Shown: in pieces, positions 1 to 5,836 of the stretch
Layout of the letters: every line of letters begins with the position of its first letter
Numbering within the stretch: the stretch's first letter is position 1
Source of the DNA: Maritimibacter sp.
GTDB taxonomy: Bacteria; Pseudomonadota; Alphaproteobacteria; Rhodobacterales; Rhodobacteraceae
DNA length: 8,963 nt
Assembly (NCBI GenBank): GCA_020441225.1
Contig: JAGRMP010000342.1
Coordinates: forward strand, 3,323-12,285
Direction of reading: 5' to 3'
The notes under the pieces: model-generated
What the model saw: only the letters and a program-made list of their open reading frames with translations
Told to the model about the DNA's origin: nothing
Database searches by the model: none
Program-made: the position numbers and the translations under genes

Positions 1-911
1 GCGGCCAGTCGGCGCTGTTGCACAAACAGCCCGACAATGTCTGGCGGATCGATTTCCAGATTGGCTGGGACATCGACCGCGCCGAAGAGCTGAAGCCCGA
101 AAACATCGACCGCCGGCTGCGGGCGATGCTGGGCGAAGAGGTCGAGTACGAACTCGAATGGGCCTCGATCTACACGTTCCAATGCCGGCGGATGGAGAAA
201 TTCCACGACGGCCGGGTGATCTTCGCGGGCGACGCGGCGCACCAGGTCTCGCCGTTCGGCGCACGGGGCGCCAATTCGGGTCTGCAGGACACCGACAACC
301 TGGCTTGGAAGTTGAAACTCATCATCGATGGCAAAGCGCCCCACAGTCTGCTCGACAGTTACGATATCGAGCGGATCCACGGGGCGGACGAAAACATCCT
401 GAATTCGACCCGCTCGACCGATTTCATCACGCCCAAGTCGGAGATCAGCCGGATCTTCCGCGACGCGGTGCTCGATCTCTCCGAGGCGTACAGTTTCGCC
501 CGGCCTCTGGTGAATTCTGGCAGGCTTAGCGTGCCTTGCACCTATGACGGCTCGCCGCTCAACACCCCCGACGATCTCGACGGCGGTCCCAGCCGGACCC
601 GCCCGGGCGCGCCCTGCCCCGATGCACCGCTCGGCGACGGCTTTCTGCTCGACCAACTGGGGAACCGTTTCACCCTGCTGACGATCAACGCCGACGCGGA
701 AGACGAGATCGAGGAGGGCGGCATCGTGGCGACCCGGCTTGCGCTCACGACGAAAGACGATCCCACCGGGGCGCTCGCCGCGCGCTTCCTGGGCGACGCG
801 TCGTCGGCGGTCTATCTGATCCGGCCCGACCAGCATGTCGCCGCCCGCTTCCCCGAGTATAACGAGGCGCAGGTCCGTTTCGCGATCCGCCGCGCCACCG
901 GCAAGGAATGA
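1..911 (+). CDS. FAD-dependent monooxygenase (PheA/MhpA/TfdB type), 5'-truncated by window edge
   Basis: The reading frame is open from base 3 to the TGA at 909-911, giving 302 visible residues with no credible start; the TTG at 18 is internal. Family members have about 500-550 residues, so the N-terminal Rossmann half with the GxGxxG FAD motif lies outside the window. The second FAD-binding motif is visible at about nt 210-310: GRVIFAGDAAH followed by SPFGARGANSGLQD and DNLAWKL, the classic GD signature of group A flavoprotein hydroxylases. The C-terminal part, with a YLIRPDQHVAARF-like stretch, matches the thioredoxin-like C-terminal domain of the phenol hydroxylase/MhpA branch. Enzymes of this family use NAD(P)H and O2 to hydroxylate aromatic rings in the cytosol; the substrate cannot be read from this fragment. 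Its stop overlaps an ATG at 908, and a DUF2783 gene follows at once, so the two are probably cotranscribed. Confidence 0.9.
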   Translation, partial: GQSALLHKQPDNVWRIDFQIGWDIDRAEELKPENIDRRLRAMLGEEVEYELEWASIYTFQCRRMEKFHDGRVIFAGDAAHQVSPFGARGANSGLQDTDNLAWKLKLIIDGKAPHSLLDSYDIERIHGADENILNSTRSTDFITPKSEISRIFRDAVLDLSEAYSFARPLVNSGRLSVPCTYDGSPLNTPDDLDGGPSRTRPGAPCPDAPLGDGFLLDQLGNRFTLLTINADAEDEIEEGGIVATRLALTTKDDPTGALAARFLGDASSAVYLIRPDQHVAARFPEYNEAQVRFAIRRATGKE

Positions 912-916
912 TCACC

Positions 917-1117
917 ATGTCCAAGCTTACGCTCACCGCAAACATTTCCGGCGCCGACGATTTCTACGAAGAACTCATCGGCGCGCACGACGGGCTCACC
1001 AAGGCCGAGAGCGACGCGCTCAACGCGCGGCTCGTGCTGACGCTCGCAAACCATATCGGCGACCGTGCGGTGCTGACCGAGGCCCTCGCGGCCGCCAAGG
1101 CCGCCGGCAAGCGCTGA
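917..1117 (+). CDS. DUF2783 family small protein
   Basis: A 66-residue acidic, mostly helical protein starting MSKLTLTANI. I recognise it as DUF2783-like, a short family of unknown function that, from memory, occurs beside FAD-dependent monooxygenases in alphaproteobacteria. The preferred start is ATG 917 because AAGGA at 903-907 lies 9 nt upstream. An in-frame ATG at 908, overlapping the monooxygenase stop as ATGA, would add three residues but has no spacing for a ribosome site. The protein has no signal peptide, membrane segment or cysteine. The conserved-looking core is DFYEELIGAHDGLT followed by a helix. Its tight position behind the oxygenase suggests an accessory or stability role for that enzyme, which is inference. 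The gene converges on the exported-protein gene with a 21-nt gap, and no intrinsic terminator is visible there. Confidence 0.8.
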   Translation: MSKLTLTANISGADDFYEELIGAHDGLTKAESDALNARLVLTLANHIGDRAVLTEALAAAKAAGKR

Positions 1118-1138
1118 GGCGATCGGGCAGGAACAGGG

Positions 1139-1930
1139 TCACATATCCGGTGCATCCGGGGTGAACACCTGCCTGAGGTAAACCGGGATCGACACCACGG
1201 CCACCAGTTCCTCTGTGCCGTCGAACAGCCCCGACAGCGCCGGGATCTCGGCGGTGTAACTCACGCTGCCGTCGATCTCGCGCCCTGCCGTGGTGTTCAT
1301 CACCAGCTCGGCCAGCTGGTCGTAACGGTAGACCTCATGATACGCCGGATCCGCCGCCGAATAGGGCATGCTGGTGCCGTCTTCGGTCCAGGCGTAGCCC
1401 TTGACCGCGTAGTCGAGATCGAAGCTGAACAGGCCTCCGCTGGCGGGCTGTATCGTCCAGGCCTCCGACCGGGTCCGCCCGTCCGCATTGTAGCGCATCG
1501 CGGCCTCCCGGGTGATGTCGGCTGCTTCGGACAGGCCGAACGGATCGACCAGCGGCGGCACTTCGTAGATCGCAGTCACGAAGCTCCGCGCACCTTCCAC
1601 CCCATCGGCCGTGCCATAGGCAACCAGCGCCATCACCGGTTGCGACGCGGGATCGGCCAGGGTGCCCTCCGCATCGGTGATCAGCAGCTTGTCGAAGAAG
1701 GACAGGATCAGGTTCGATCCCGCCACCGGTCCCTTGGGCAAGACGATCGGCGTCCAGCCTTCGGGCATCACCTCCGCGAGCGCGGCGCTGTCGACCCGGA
1801 AGGCCAGAAGCACCCGGTTTTCCACCGTGTTCTGGATCAGGGTCTCGCCCATCGCCGCCGTTGCCGTGAACAGGGCTACACTCGTCACCGCGGCCCCGAG
1901 GGCCACCTGAAACACGGTCTTGCGTGTCAT
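1139..1930 (-). CDS. Exported protein of unknown function, possibly acetoacetate-decarboxylase-like
   Basis: This 263-residue protein starts with a Sec-type signal peptide: MTRK, a hydrophobic stretch to about residue 26, then a probable cleavage near Ala-Met-Gly. The mature part has no further membrane span and no cysteine. Segments such as NRVLLAFRVD, a MPEGWTP motif and the following GSNLILSFFD resemble proteins of the acetoacetate decarboxylase-like/DUF2071-type fold, but I cannot name a catalytic lysine with confidence and the assignment is tentative. The start is ATG 1930, with GGAGGG about 7 nt upstream. The frame stays open to an ATG at 1975, but that extension would put a charged leader before the signal peptide and has no ribosome site. 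The gene is transcribed away from the peroxiredoxin and behind that gene's terminator, so it probably uses its own promoter (see 1966-1974). The product should be periplasmic. Confidence 0.7.
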   Translation of the reverse strand: MTRKTVFQVALGAAVTSVALFTATAAMGETLIQNTVENRVLLAFRVDSAALAEVMPEGWTPIVLPKGPVAGSNLILSFFDKLLITDAEGTLADPASQPVMALVAYGTADGVEGARSFVTAIYEVPPLVDPFGLSEAADITREAAMRYNADGRTRSEAWTIQPASGGLFSFDLDYAVKGYAWTEDGTSMPYSAADPAYHEVYRYDQLAELVMNTTAGREIDGSVSYTAEIPALSGLFDGTEELVAVVSIPVYLRQVFTPDAPDM

Positions 1931-1965
1931 GGTTTTCCCTCCGCGCGCAGGACTTGCGCAAGGTG

Positions 1966-1974
1966 AGTGTACCA
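1966..1974 (-). promoter_or_regulatory. Candidate extended -10 promoter and palindrome for the exported-protein gene
   Basis: On the minus strand the sequence reads TGGTACACT, an extended -10 (TG-N-TACACT, four of six matches to TATAAT). No good -35 lies 17 nt upstream, as is common for extended -10 promoters. Predicted transcription would start near 1959, about 29 nt before ATG 1930. The perfect 10-bp palindrome CTTGCGCAAG (1953-1962) covers that predicted start, where a repressor could act. Motif reading only. Confidence 0.4.
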
Positions 1975-2013
1975 TGACTTGTCAGAGGCGGCTTTGACCG
2001 GGGTCAGGTCACG

Positions 2014-2040
2014 AAAAACCCCGCCTCGAAAGGCGGGGTT
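2014..2040 (-). terminator. Intrinsic terminator of the peroxiredoxin gene
   Basis: AACCCCGCC (2017-2025) and GGCGGGGTT (2032-2040) form a perfect 9-bp stem around a 6-nt loop. On the minus strand the stem runs into TTTTTCG (A-run at 2014-2018 on the plus strand). It lies 27 nt beyond the peroxiredoxin stop codon, the right place to end that transcript and insulate the exported-protein gene downstream. Confidence 0.88.
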
Positions 2041-2067
2041 CCGTCTCTATCGCGGGGTATCCCCGTG

Positions 2068-2724
2068 TTACTTGTTGGGGTCGGCCATGAACCGCAGGTA
2101 GGGGAAGACCTCTTTCACATCGCCGAATTTCGCCTTGGCGTCGTCGGTCGACATGCTCGGCGCGACGATCACGTCGGCGCCCGGGGTCCAGTTGGCGGGG
2201 GTCCGGACCACCGAACCGTCGGTCGCCATCACCGCGTCGAGCGCGCGCAGGACTTCGGCGAAGTTGCGGCCCACCGACATCGGGTAGGTCATCGACAGGC
2301 GCAGTTTCTTGTCCGGTCCGAAGATGAAGACGACGCGTACGCTCTGGCTGTCCTCGGCGGTCTTGCCGTCCGGCAGGTAGGCGTCGGCCGGCAGCATGTC
2401 GAGCGTTTTCGACACGACCAGGTCATCGTCGGCGATGATCGGGAAGGTGGCTTCCGTGCCAGCGAAGGACGAGATGTCGCCCTTCCACTTCTTGTGGTCT
2501 TCGACGCTATCGACCGAAAGCCCGATCACCTTGACGCCGCGTTTTGCCCATTCGTCCTTGAGCTGGGCGACGGCGCCGAACTCGGTGGTGCAGATCGGCG
2601 TGAAGTCGGCCGGGTGCGAGAACAAGATCGTGTAGCTATCGCCGATGAAATCGTGGAAATCGATCTCGCCCTGGTCTGTCACGGCGTGGAAATTGGGGAC
2701 GGTGTCGTTGATGCGCAGACTCAT
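2068..2724 (-). CDS. 1-Cys peroxiredoxin (Prx6 type)
   Basis: A 218-residue thiol peroxidase that reduces hydrogen and organic peroxides in the cytosol. The active-site motif P38-x3-T42-x2-C45 (HPADFTPICTTEFG) is intact, Arg131 fits the conserved active-site arginine, and a long C-terminal domain with MTYPMSVGRNF follows, typical of the Prx6/1-Cys group. Cys45 is the only cysteine in the protein, so there is no resolving cysteine and an external reductant must recycle it. The start is ATG 2724, with AGGAGGG ending about 5 nt upstream; an in-frame extension to 2757 would add 11 residues without a ribosome site. The gene appears monocistronic: it has its own terminator and is divergent from the small membrane-protein gene at 2915. 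Such genes are often under OxyR control, but I see no site I can defend. Confidence 0.93.
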   Translation of the reverse strand: MSLRINDTVPNFHAVTDQGEIDFHDFIGDSYTILFSHPADFTPICTTEFGAVAQLKDEWAKRGVKVIGLSVDSVEDHKKWKGDISSFAGTEATFPIIADDDLVVSKTLDMLPADAYLPDGKTAEDSQSVRVVFIFGPDKKLRLSMTYPMSVGRNFAEVLRALDAVMATDGSVVRTPANWTPGADVIVAPSMSTDDAKAKFGDVKEVFPYLRFMADPNK

Positions 2725-2879
2725 GAAGCCCTCCTGTCTTTGGTTACTTACCCCCATAGGTACGCCCTGAAATCCAGATGAAAAGGTGTGGAGCGCATAA
2801 ACCCGACAAAAATGATCGGCTGCGTCGGCATGTCACGCCCTTGCAGTCACACCGAGGTGCGACGGAAGTTCGGGGACGC

Positions 2880-2903
2880 TGCGTTCAACCTGCAACCAAC
2901 GCA
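2880..2903 (+). other. Inverted repeat just ahead of the ribosome site of the 48-residue gene
   Basis: TGCGTT (2880-2885) and AACGCA (2898-2903) are perfect complements around a 12-nt loop. The right arm ends at the first base of AGGAA (2903-2907), the ribosome site for the small membrane protein. In the mRNA this hairpin could modulate access to that site. Six base pairs is weak evidence. Confidence 0.25.
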
Positions 2904-2914
2904 GGAACGCAGCC

Positions 2915-3061
2915 ATGTTCGGAACCGACGAATTCGGCAACAGCCGCCTCATTCCCTTCACCTTCGCCCTGGTTCTCGCCGCCCTCGGCGTCTGCCTGAT
3001 CGCGACCTCGCAGACGATCTGGGGCAGCCCCGACCCGGTGGTGCTCAGCGTGCTCTACTGA
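2915..3061 (+). CDS. Small single-span membrane protein, 48 residues
   Basis: An ORF starting MFGTDEFGNSRLIP and ending VVLSVLY before TGA 3059-3061. It has a clear ribosome site, AGGAA at 2903-2907, 7 nt before the ATG. A polar N-terminus of about 12 residues (Asp5, Glu6, Arg11) precedes one hydrophobic helix at about residues 14-34 with a Cys at 27, then a short proline-containing tail. Third codon positions are nearly all G or C, matching the genomic bias. The combination of ribosome site, hydrophobic design and codon bias makes it a likely real gene. I do not recognise the family and assign no function. It is divergent from the peroxiredoxin and stands alone on the plus strand. Overlapping longer frames at 2778-2999 and 2788-3099 lack these features. 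Confidence 0.65.
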   Translation: MFGTDEFGNSRLIPFTFALVLAALGVCLIATSQTIWGSPDPVVLSVLY

Positions 3062-3114
3062 AGCGGACAAAGAACGGATCAGTCTCTAACCCACCGTGAT
3101 ACGGGACGTGTGCA

Positions 3115-3229
3115 CAGGAGTGGCGCCCTTTTCTTGACCAAATACTCCTGCCCTCTCGGCGATGAAATCGCCTGGCGGGTTACCGATCCGGCCAGCCGGA
3201 TCGTCCAGGGGTTCAGGGGTGGAACACCC
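3115..3229. repeat. Cluster of four stem-loops between convergent genes
   Basis: Between the small membrane-protein stop and the rluA-type stop lie four perfect inverted repeats: CAGGAGT/ACTCCTG (3115-3121 with 3144-3150), GGCGAT-GAA-ATCGCC (3158-3172), CGATCCGG-CCAG-CCGGATCG (3184-3203) and GGGTG-GAA-CACCC (3217-3229). None is followed by a T-run on either strand, so they are not textbook intrinsic terminators. They could act as a bidirectional transcript-end or mRNA-protecting structure for the two converging transcripts. Confidence 0.5.
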
Positions 3230-3235
3230 AACCTG

Positions 3236-3886
3236 TCAGAACGGGCATTTCGCCGAGAAGGTCATGCCTTTGCCGCCGTCGGGATGGCGCAGCCGCAGGC
3301 TTTCTGCATGCAGCATGAGCCGGGGAAAGTCACGCGCGGGCCCTTCCGCATAGAACGGGTCGCCCAGGATCGGGTGGCCGATCTCTTTCATGTGCACCCG
3401 CAGCTGATGTGACCGCCCGGTGTGCGGGTAGAGCCGCATCCGGGTCGTTCCGTCTTCGACCCGCTGCACGCGCCAGTCGGTCTGGGCCGGTTTCCCGGTC
3501 TCGAAGTTCACATGCTGCAGCGGCCGGTTCGGCCAGTCGACGATCAGCGGCAGATCCACCGTGCCGGTCTTGTCCGCGACCTCGCCCCAGACCCGGGCGA
3601 CATAGGTCTTCTTCATATGCCGCCGCTCGAATTGCAGCCCGAGGTGGCGCTGGGCATGGGGGGTGAGGGCAAAGATCATCACGCCCGAGGTGTCGCGGTC
3701 GAGCCGGTGGACCAGCAGCGCCTCGGGAAAGACCTCTTGTACCCGGGCGAGCAGGCAGTCGGCCAGGTGCTCACCCTTGCCGGGCACGCTGAGCAGCCCT
3801 GCGGGTTTGTCGACCACGAGGATCTCGTGATCCTGGTGGACGATTTTCAGGGGCTCCTGCGGCGGGTCGTAGTCATCGGCACTCAT
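3236..3886 (-). CDS. RluA-family pseudouridine synthase
   Basis: A 216-residue enzyme that isomerises specific uridines to pseudouridine in rRNA and/or tRNA. It has the conserved motif I HRLDRDTSG at residues 60-68, with Asp63 of the RLD as the expected catalytic aspartate. ILVVDKPAGLLSVPG comes before it, and the RluA-type RMRLYPHTGRSHQLRVHM and HPILGDPFY follow. There is no N-terminal S4 domain. The short length fits the RluA branch (23S rRNA U746 and tRNA U32 in E. coli) better than the longer RluC/RluD, but exact target uridines cannot be assigned. The start is ATG 3886, with a weak GGGG-type ribosome site. It is the last gene of the five-gene minus-strand operon, 27 nt after the LysE-type gene, so it is probably cotranscribed without a functional tie. 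Confidence 0.9.
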   Translation of the reverse strand: MSADDYDPPQEPLKIVHQDHEILVVDKPAGLLSVPGKGEHLADCLLARVQEVFPEALLVHRLDRDTSGVMIFALTPHAQRHLGLQFERRHMKKTYVARVWGEVADKTGTVDLPLIVDWPNRPLQHVNFETGKPAQTDWRVQRVEDGTTRMRLYPHTGRSHQLRVHMKEIGHPILGDPFYAEGPARDFPRLMLHAESLRLRHPDGGKGMTFSAKCPF

Positions 3887-3913
3887 GCGCCCCGTCTCGC
3901 AGAAGCCGGCGGA

Positions 3914-4525
3914 TCAGTCCAGCAGGAGACGGGCGGCGAGCGCGGCAAAGACGACGGCGGCGAGCCGGTTCATCCACCCCGTCGCGCGGCCCAGCGCGCG
4001 GCCCGCATAGCCCGCCGCCGCACCGTAGCCGGCGGTCACGAAAAACCCGGTCACCGAAAATAGTGCGCCGAGGGTGAGGATCTGCCGCCAGACCGGCCCG
4101 GTCGCGGGATCGGTGAATTGGGGGAGAAAGGCAAGCACGAACAGCGCCACCTTGGGATTGAGCGCATTGGTGATGAAGCCCCGGGCCACCGCGCGGCGCA
4201 GATCGGTCGCCCCGGTCCGGGCGATTGCCGGTCCTGCCCGCCAGGATTTCACCGCGAGGAACAGCAGATAACCCGCGCCCGCGTAGCGCACGAGGTCATA
4301 GGCCACGGGATGGGTCTGCAGCAGCACCGCGAGCCCGGCGGCGGCCAGCACCGTGTGCAGCACCCCGCCCAACGCCACGCCGAAAGCGGCGGCAACACCG
4401 CTGCGCGGGCCGCCCGCAACGCCGGAGGCAGAGGCGAACATCACATCCGCGCCGGGCGTGAGGTTCAGAAGCAGCCCGGCTCCCAGAAAGGTGACAAGCG
4501 CCGAGGGCTCGATGCCGAGGATCAT
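3914..4525 (-). CDS. LysE/RhtB family amino-acid exporter
   Basis: A 203-residue inner-membrane protein with about six hydrophobic segments (roughly residues 8-28, 42-68, 76-93, 114-135, 148-172, 184-202). Family marks are LLLNLTPGADVMF at the end of the first span, a GAGYLLFLAVKSWR segment, and ITNALNPKVALFVLAFLPQF after the central polar loop. Members export amino acids or related small metabolites by proton antiport; the substrate is not predictable here. The start is ATG 4525: it overlaps the stop of the upstream GFA gene as ATGA (4525-4522), with GAGG 10 nt upstream inside that gene. A much longer frame to 5005 is open only because it shadows the GFA genes. It is the fourth gene of the operon and probably translationally coupled. 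Confidence 0.9.
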   Translation of the reverse strand: MILGIEPSALVTFLGAGLLLNLTPGADVMFASASGVAGGPRSGVAAAFGVALGGVLHTVLAAAGLAVLLQTHPVAYDLVRYAGAGYLLFLAVKSWRAGPAIARTGATDLRRAVARGFITNALNPKVALFVLAFLPQFTDPATGPVWRQILTLGALFSVTGFFVTAGYGAAAGYAGRALGRATGWMNRLAAVVFAALAARLLLD

Positions 4526-4905
4526 GGTATCTGCACCTCGCTGTCCGGCAGGTCGTAATAATCGGCTTTGTCCGCGGTGAAGATGTGTTTTTTCGTCCGT
4601 GTCCCAGTTGGCGTGTCCAGCGTGCCGGAGGCGACCGAGATCATGCCTTCCCCGTCCATTTCCCAGAACAGAGACGATCCGCAGACAGTGCAGAACCCGC
4701 GTTTCGCGGTTGCCGAGCTGCGATACCACGTGAGGCTGTCCGCGCTCGAAAGGCGCAATGCCGCCACCGGCGCCTGGCTGGACGACCAGTAATGCCCTGA
4801 GTTTTTGCGGCATTGGCTGCAGTGACAGGCGACACTGTCCCCGATGGGGCCGTCGATCACGTAGCGCACCGCGCCGCAGAGGCATCCGCCGGTGTGGCCC
4901 GTCAT
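4522..4905 (-). CDS. GFA family protein (downstream copy)
   Basis: A 127-residue zinc protein of the GFA (glutathione-dependent formaldehyde-activating enzyme-like) family. All seven cysteines of the family pattern are present. C8 and C10 (GGCLCG) with C72 and C75 (FCTVCGSSLFW) fit the structural zinc site; C27, C29 and C32 (CHCSQCRKNSG) fit the second, labile zinc site where glutathione binds in Gfa of Paracoccus. Family members are proposed to bind glutathione adducts, though many have no proven formaldehyde activity, so the reaction is left open. The start at ATG 4905 overlaps the stop of the preceding GFA gene as ATGA, with AGGAGG 10 nt upstream. It is clearly a paralogue of its neighbour: same spacing of motifs, similar RRGFC/KRGFC and DYYD segments. 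Confidence 0.9.
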   Translation of the reverse strand: MTGHTGGCLCGAVRYVIDGPIGDSVACHCSQCRKNSGHYWSSSQAPVAALRLSSADSLTWYRSSATAKRGFCTVCGSSLFWEMDGEGMISVASGTLDTPTGTRTKKHIFTADKADYYDLPDSEVQIP

Positions 4906-5282
4906 TCTTCGCGCGCCTCCTGCGGCTCGCTCGCGGCGATGTCGTAGTAATCGCCCTTGTCCGCGACGAAGATATGGCGGGCGAGGTGCATCCCGGTCGG
5001 TCCATCGACCGCGCCGAGCGCGAAATCCATGTTTCCGCTGCCGAGCGCCTGCCAGAACAGGCTCGATCCGCAGCGCGGGCAAAAGCCGCGCCGGGCTTCT
5101 GCGCTCGATTGGTACCATTTCACCGGTCCGGCGATCTCGATCCCGTCTTCGGCCACGATCGCCGCGGCCCAGACATGGCCCGACATCTTGCGGCACTGGC
5201 TGCAATGGCAGGCCGCCGGATCATGGGGCGCGCCGGTGACCGTGAACGTCACGTCGCCGCACAGGCAGGATCCTTTCAGCAT
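4902..5282 (-). CDS. GFA family protein (upstream copy)
   Basis: A 126-residue GFA-family zinc protein. The cysteine set is complete: C6 and C8 (GSCLCGD) with C68 and C71 (FCPRCGSSLFW), and C25, C27, C30 (CHCSQCRKMSG). The C-terminal half has HIFVADKGDYYDI, close to the neighbour's HIFTADKADYYDL. The start is ATG 5282, with GGAGG 10 nt upstream. The first 7 nt overlap the end of the methionine sulfoxide reductase gene (5276-5282), implying translational coupling. An in-frame extension to 5438 is a shadow of the reductase. Two intact tandem paralogues, both with full metal-ligand sets, argue that both are active rather than one being a decaying copy. Substrate unknown. Confidence 0.9.
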   Translation of the reverse strand: MLKGSCLCGDVTFTVTGAPHDPAACHCSQCRKMSGHVWAAAIVAEDGIEIAGPVKWYQSSAEARRGFCPRCGSSLFWQALGSGNMDFALGAVDGPTGMHLARHIFVADKGDYYDIAASEPQEAREE

Positions 5283-5725
5283 CGACCGAAGACCTCCGTG
5301 AGAATAAGAGCGAGCGCGTCCGCATCCTCCTGCGTGAACGCCGCGGGCAAGTCGCTGTCGATGTCGAAGACGCCGATAAGATCGCCCGCCCCGTTCCACA
5401 CCGGCAGCACGAGTTCCGAGCGGGTCGAACTGGCGCATGCGATATGGTCCGGGAAAGCGTCGACATCGTCCACGACCTGAACCTCGCCGGTGCGGGCCGC
5501 CGCGCCGCAGACGCCGCGCTCGAACGGGATGGTCAGACAGCCGTGGCCGCCCTGGTAGGGGCCGATCTTGAGCAGCCCCGGCGCGGTGACGCGGTAGAAC
5601 CCGGTCCAGTCGAACCTTTCGTCGGCATGGTGCACCTCGCAGGCCAACGTGGCCATGAGCGCGACCAGGTCGGTCTCGCCGTCAGCCAGGGCCAGGATCC
5701 GTTGTCTCAGGGCGTCGTAGTCCAT
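5276..5725 (-). CDS. msrC: Free methionine-(R)-sulfoxide reductase (GAF-domain fRMsr)
   Basis: A 149-residue single GAF-domain protein matching fRMsr (E. coli YebR/MsrC), which reduces free methionine-(R)-sulfoxide in the cytosol. The family signature is complete: DWTGFYRV near residue 39, then GPYQGGHGCLTIPFERGVCG with Cys63 and Cys73, then FPDHIACASSTRSELVLPV with Cys97, and GVFDIDSD near 118. By comparison with the E. coli enzyme Cys97 should be catalytic and the other two resolving cysteines; that mapping is from memory. The start is ATG 5725. The frame is open as far as 6196 only as a shadow of the STAS gene. A promoter-like pair immediately upstream suggests a leaderless transcript. It is first in the five-gene minus-strand operon and overlaps the next gene by 7 nt. 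Confidence 0.93.
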   Translation of the reverse strand: MDYDALRQRILALADGETDLVALMATLACEVHHADERFDWTGFYRVTAPGLLKIGPYQGGHGCLTIPFERGVCGAAARTGEVQVVDDVDAFPDHIACASSTRSELVLPVWNGAGDLIGVFDIDSDLPAAFTQEDADALALILTEVFGRC

Positions 5726-5732
5726 GATCCCG

Positions 5733-5761
5733 AGCCTATCGCTCAGCGTCGGCGCTCTCAA
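5733..5761 (-). promoter_or_regulatory. Candidate sigma-70-type promoter of the fRMsr operon
   Basis: On the minus strand TTGAGA (5761-5756) and TAGGCT (5738-5733) are separated by exactly 17 nt. TTGAGA matches the -35 consensus at five of six positions; TAGGCT keeps the important T1, A2 and T6. The predicted start at 5725-5726 coincides with the ATG at 5725, so the mRNA would be leaderless, which fits the lack of a strong ribosome site there. Confidence 0.5.
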
Positions 5762-5836
5762 CGGCAATGGTTCAGGGATTGGTAAGGCTTTTTGGCTAGG
5801 GTGCGGGTCACAGCTTATCCGTTTGAGGAGAGAGCG

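Noticed and set aside
2053..2065. CGGGG-TAT-CCCCG as part of the peroxiredoxin terminator
   Set aside because: A short 5-bp stem with a 3-nt loop, no T-run, and partly next to the stop codon; the 9-bp stem at 2017-2040 explains termination.
2065..2781. A 238-codon plus-strand frame antisense to the peroxiredoxin
   Set aside because: His/Asp/Arg-rich composition typical of the reverse frame of a GC-rich gene, no ribosome site, and fully covered by an intact peroxiredoxin.
3914..5005. A 363-codon minus-strand frame spanning the LysE-type gene and the region upstream
   Set aside because: Only the last 203 residues look like a protein family; the upstream part is Arg/Gly-rich and antiphase to the intact GFA genes. 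The ATGA-overlap start at 4525 is well supported.
5779..5802. TTGGTA and TAGGGT as a -35/-10 promoter pair for the STAS gene
   Set aside because: The spacer is only 12 nt, too short for a vegetative promoter.
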